This document shows positions 62,646 to 64,000 of a DNA stretch of 64,000 bases, piece by piece. The position numbers were made by a program, and so were the translations under genes. Source of the stretch: Knoellia remsis (GTDB taxonomy: Bacteria; Actinomycetota; Actinomycetes; Actinomycetales; Dermatophilaceae); NCBI RefSeq assembly GCF_003002895.1, contig NZ_PVTI01000001.1, positions 212,786-276,785 of the forward strand. The letters are read 5' to 3'. The notes below the pieces were generated by a model that saw only the letters and a program-made list of their open reading frames with translations, did not search any database and was not told where the DNA came from. Each line of letters opens with the position of its first letter. Position 1 is the first letter of the stretch.

Positions 62646-63026
62646 TCAGGTGCGGCTGCTGCCCGCCGAGTACCACGCGCGCAGGTCGTTGACCCGTCGG
62701 CGTGGTTCGTACTGGCGCGGGTCGGTGATGCGATGACACCGTCGGCACTCTCGCGAGATGACGATGTGGGACTCCGGGTTCGGGTGGGTCGTCCGGTCGT
62801 CGTGCAGGCCGAAGAAGCAGGCGGGCGCGGGTCCTTCGGCGAGCCGGGTGAGAAGGTGCCAGCGCAGGCGAGGGGCAGCGAGCAGGACCGACACGGCATA
62901 CGTGACTCGACGTGACCGTGGCAGCGACCGCATGTCGGTGTCGAGCTCCTCGGCGTAGCGGCGTCGCTCCTGCTGCGGGAGGAGCCGTGTGGCCATCGCG
63001 ATGATGGCCGCCGCGAGCCGCGTCAT
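62646..63026 (-). CDS. Uncharacterised partner of the PadR regulator
   Basis: 126 residues, no known domain. N-terminal helices (RLAAAIIAMATRLLPQQERRRYAEELDTDM), a hydrophobic stretch YAVSVLLAAPRL that may touch the membrane, and a Cys-rich end ECRRCHRITDP. ATG overlaps the PadR gene stop, so the two are cotranscribed. Convergent with the kinase gene. Confidence 0.7.
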   Translation of the reverse strand: MTRLAAAIIAMATRLLPQQERRRYAEELDTDMRSLPRSRRVTYAVSVLLAAPRLRWHLLTRLAEGPAPACFFGLHDDRTTHPNPESHIVISRECRRCHRITDPRQYEPRRRVNDLRAWYSAGSSRT

Positions 63027-63349
63027 GGCGTGCTCGGGGCCGGTGAGGGGAGGCGGGCGCGGCGCGCCTCGGCGGCGGCGAGGGCGGCACGAGCCTCGGC
63101 TCGGCCGTCATGGGTGAGCCGGTAGAGCCGGCGCCGAGGGCGGCCTGCCTCGGATGGGTCGATATCCTCCCATGAGCTGGTGAGCCAGCCGGCGCTTTCG
63201 AGGCGCGCGAGGATCGGGTGGATGGTGCCGCTCGGCAGACGGGTTGCGGCACCGATCGCGAGGCCGTAGTGATCGGCGTCGGGTGCGGCGAGAAGCACGT
63301 CGAGGACGGCCCTCGTGGGGCCGGTCATCCGCGGCGTCGATGCCACCAT
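63023..63349 (-). CDS. PadR-family transcriptional regulator
   Basis: 108 residues. Winged helix: AVLDVLLAAPDADHYGLAIG, LPSGTIHPILARLESAGWLTSSWE, then GRPRRRLYRLTHDGRAEARAAL. A short PadR without the long C-terminal domain. The ATG at 63349 has no Shine-Dalgarno and probably heads a leaderless transcript. Confidence 0.88.
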   Translation of the reverse strand: MVASTPRMTGPTRAVLDVLLAAPDADHYGLAIGAATRLPSGTIHPILARLESAGWLTSSWEDIDPSEAGRPRRRLYRLTHDGRAEARAALAAAEARRARLPSPAPSTP

Positions 63350-63355
63350 GGTCTA

Positions 63356-63369
63356 ACTCTACCTAGGTA
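63356..63369 (-). promoter_or_regulatory. PadR promoter and candidate operator
   Basis: On the minus strand TAGAGT (63361-63356) ends 6 nt before the PadR ATG, fitting leaderless transcription. It overlaps the perfect palindrome TACCTAGGTA (63360-63369), a likely site for autorepression. Confidence 0.55.
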
Positions 63370-63425
63370 TGGCGCGGGAGGGAAGCCCCCGCGCCCCGTG
63401 GACCGCAGCGACGAGAAAGCTTGTT

Positions 63426-64000
63426 TCAGAAGGGGATCGTCTCGGGTTCCGGTGTTGGGGGCGGAAGGTCGACGAGCACGGTGCGGCCTTTGAGCAGTCC
63501 GTTGTGCAGGTCGGTGCGGGTGTCGTGGAAGAGGGGCTGTCCGCGGTGGTCGTAGGTGCGGCAGTTCCTGGCGGCGTATCGGCGGTGGGCGTGGCGGCCG
63601 TGGGGGGTCCGGCGGTCGGTGTCGAGGAGGTCGTCGAGCAGGGTCTCGAGGGTGCTGGGCTGCTCGCTTGTCGTGGTGTCGCTGGTGTTCTCGGTTTCGG
63701 GCGTGCTGGGGTGCACGGTGGCGAGGCGCAAATGGTCGACGGGGTGGGTGGTGAACTCGCGGCCGGTGGGGTCGGTCCAGGTGGCGGTGCCGTCGGGGTC
63801 GAGTCGGACGCGCCAGTCGTGGCGTTGCTTGATGCGGTGGTGATGTCGACAGAGCGCGATGAGGTTGCCCGGGTGGGTGGGTCCTTGGGGCCAGGGGATG
63901 ACGTGGTCGAGGTCGGTCTGTCTCGCGGAGGCGGTGCAGCCGGGGAACCGGCAGGTGCCGTCACGCAGCCTCACGAGGCGGGCCATCGCGGCCGGAACGC
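63426..64000 (-). CDS. HNH endonuclease domain protein (DUF222/13E12 type), 5' end outside window
   Basis: The frame is open to the window edge. HNH core: CRFPGCTASARQTDLDHVIPW and NLIALCRHHHRIKQR with the zinc cysteines and the catalytic His. In this family the VPAAMARLVRLRDGTCRFPGC stretch is internal, so the Met at 63986 is not the start. Such multicopy actinobacterial proteins usually carry an N-terminal DUF222; their role is unknown. The C-terminal 100 residues are variable and polar. Confidence 0.85.
   Translation of the reverse strand, partial: VPAAMARLVRLRDGTCRFPGCTASARQTDLDHVIPWPQGPTHPGNLIALCRHHHRIKQRHDWRVRLDPDGTATWTDPTGREFTTHPVDHLRLATVHPSTPETENTSDTTTSEQPSTLETLLDDLLDTDRRTPHGRHAHRRYAARNCRTYDHRGQPLFHDTRTDLHNGLLKGRTVLVDLPPPTPEPETIPF

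Noticed and set aside
63426..64000. HNH gene as proof of a mobile intron or restriction system
   Set aside because: DUF222/HNH proteins of this kind are multicopy in actinobacteria; no methylase, intron structure or IS ends are seen next to it.

Overview
The window is high-GC actinobacterial chromosome. GC-rich third codon positions, frequent GTG starts, 4-bp stop/start overlaps, a mycothiol-era actinobacterial gene set and a 16S-23S-5S operon of actinobacterial type (spacer without tRNA, extra helix-54 insertion in 23S) all agree. The rRNA sequence and the gene order suggest Micrococcales, most likely near Intrasporangiaceae; I do not name a genus. No phage, IS element, CRISPR array or tRNA gene was seen.

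Layout. 1-4900: arginine operon argB (5' cut by the window)-argD-argF-argR-argH, overlapping throughout, argG absent; then a 3-methyladenine glycosylase. 5486-7447: adenosine-deaminase-family gene and an aminoglycoside-phosphotransferase-like kinase on the minus strand. 7514-14718: tyrS, then a complete rRNA operon with two promoters, a leader, processing stem and terminator. 14805-29829: the conserved actinobacterial block TPR-HAD-(basic protein/acidic protein)-tlyA-nadK-recN-steA-steB-pyrG-nudix, in the order seen in mycobacteria, but carrying a MraY-like protein, a MurJ-like flippase and a glycosyltransferase between steB and pyrG. 29844-40732: a proline iminopeptidase, then a TetR-led acyl-CoA catabolic operon (DinB-like protein, AtuA-like protein, two acyl-CoA dehydrogenases, both subunits of a biotin-dependent acyl-CoA carboxylase) and a YchJ-like protein. 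40879-48648: housekeeping and stress genes (LysM protein, aspS, HAD, a ppGpp-synthetase-domain protein, PH-domain protein, GNAT, alpha/beta hydrolase, rarA). 48678-62635: a carbohydrate island: two tandem Tat-exported GH16 enzymes with a LacI-type operator, LacI and ROK regulators, SMP-30 lactonase, then a six-gene minus-strand operon (ABC importer, DapA-like lyase, enolase-superfamily dehydratase, SDR) and a divergent KDPG aldolase plus KDG kinase. 62646-64000: PadR-type regulator with its partner and the 3' part of an HNH endonuclease gene.

How it works together. The island reads as one route: secreted GH16 enzymes cut a polysaccharide, the CUT1 ABC transporter imports oligosaccharides or a sugar, SDR and SMP-30 oxidise and open the lactone, the enolase-superfamily enzyme dehydrates the sugar acid to a 2-keto-3-deoxy acid, and kinase plus aldolase feed pyruvate and a triose phosphate into central metabolism.

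Most unusual signals. (i) The heptamer GTATGCC / GGCATAC occurs about 53 times, on both strands, in several reading frames and between genes, forcing rare codons; it is absent from the rRNA operon. (ii) A short repeat, consensus GGAATCGGCAATCAGTCGGG, forms a hairpin after the proline iminopeptidase gene and three in-frame 33-bp tandem copies inside the AtuA-like gene. (iii) tlyA has no ATG/GTG/TTG near its S4 domain. (iv) A MraY-like/MurJ-like/glycosyltransferase cassette sits in the steAB cell-division block.
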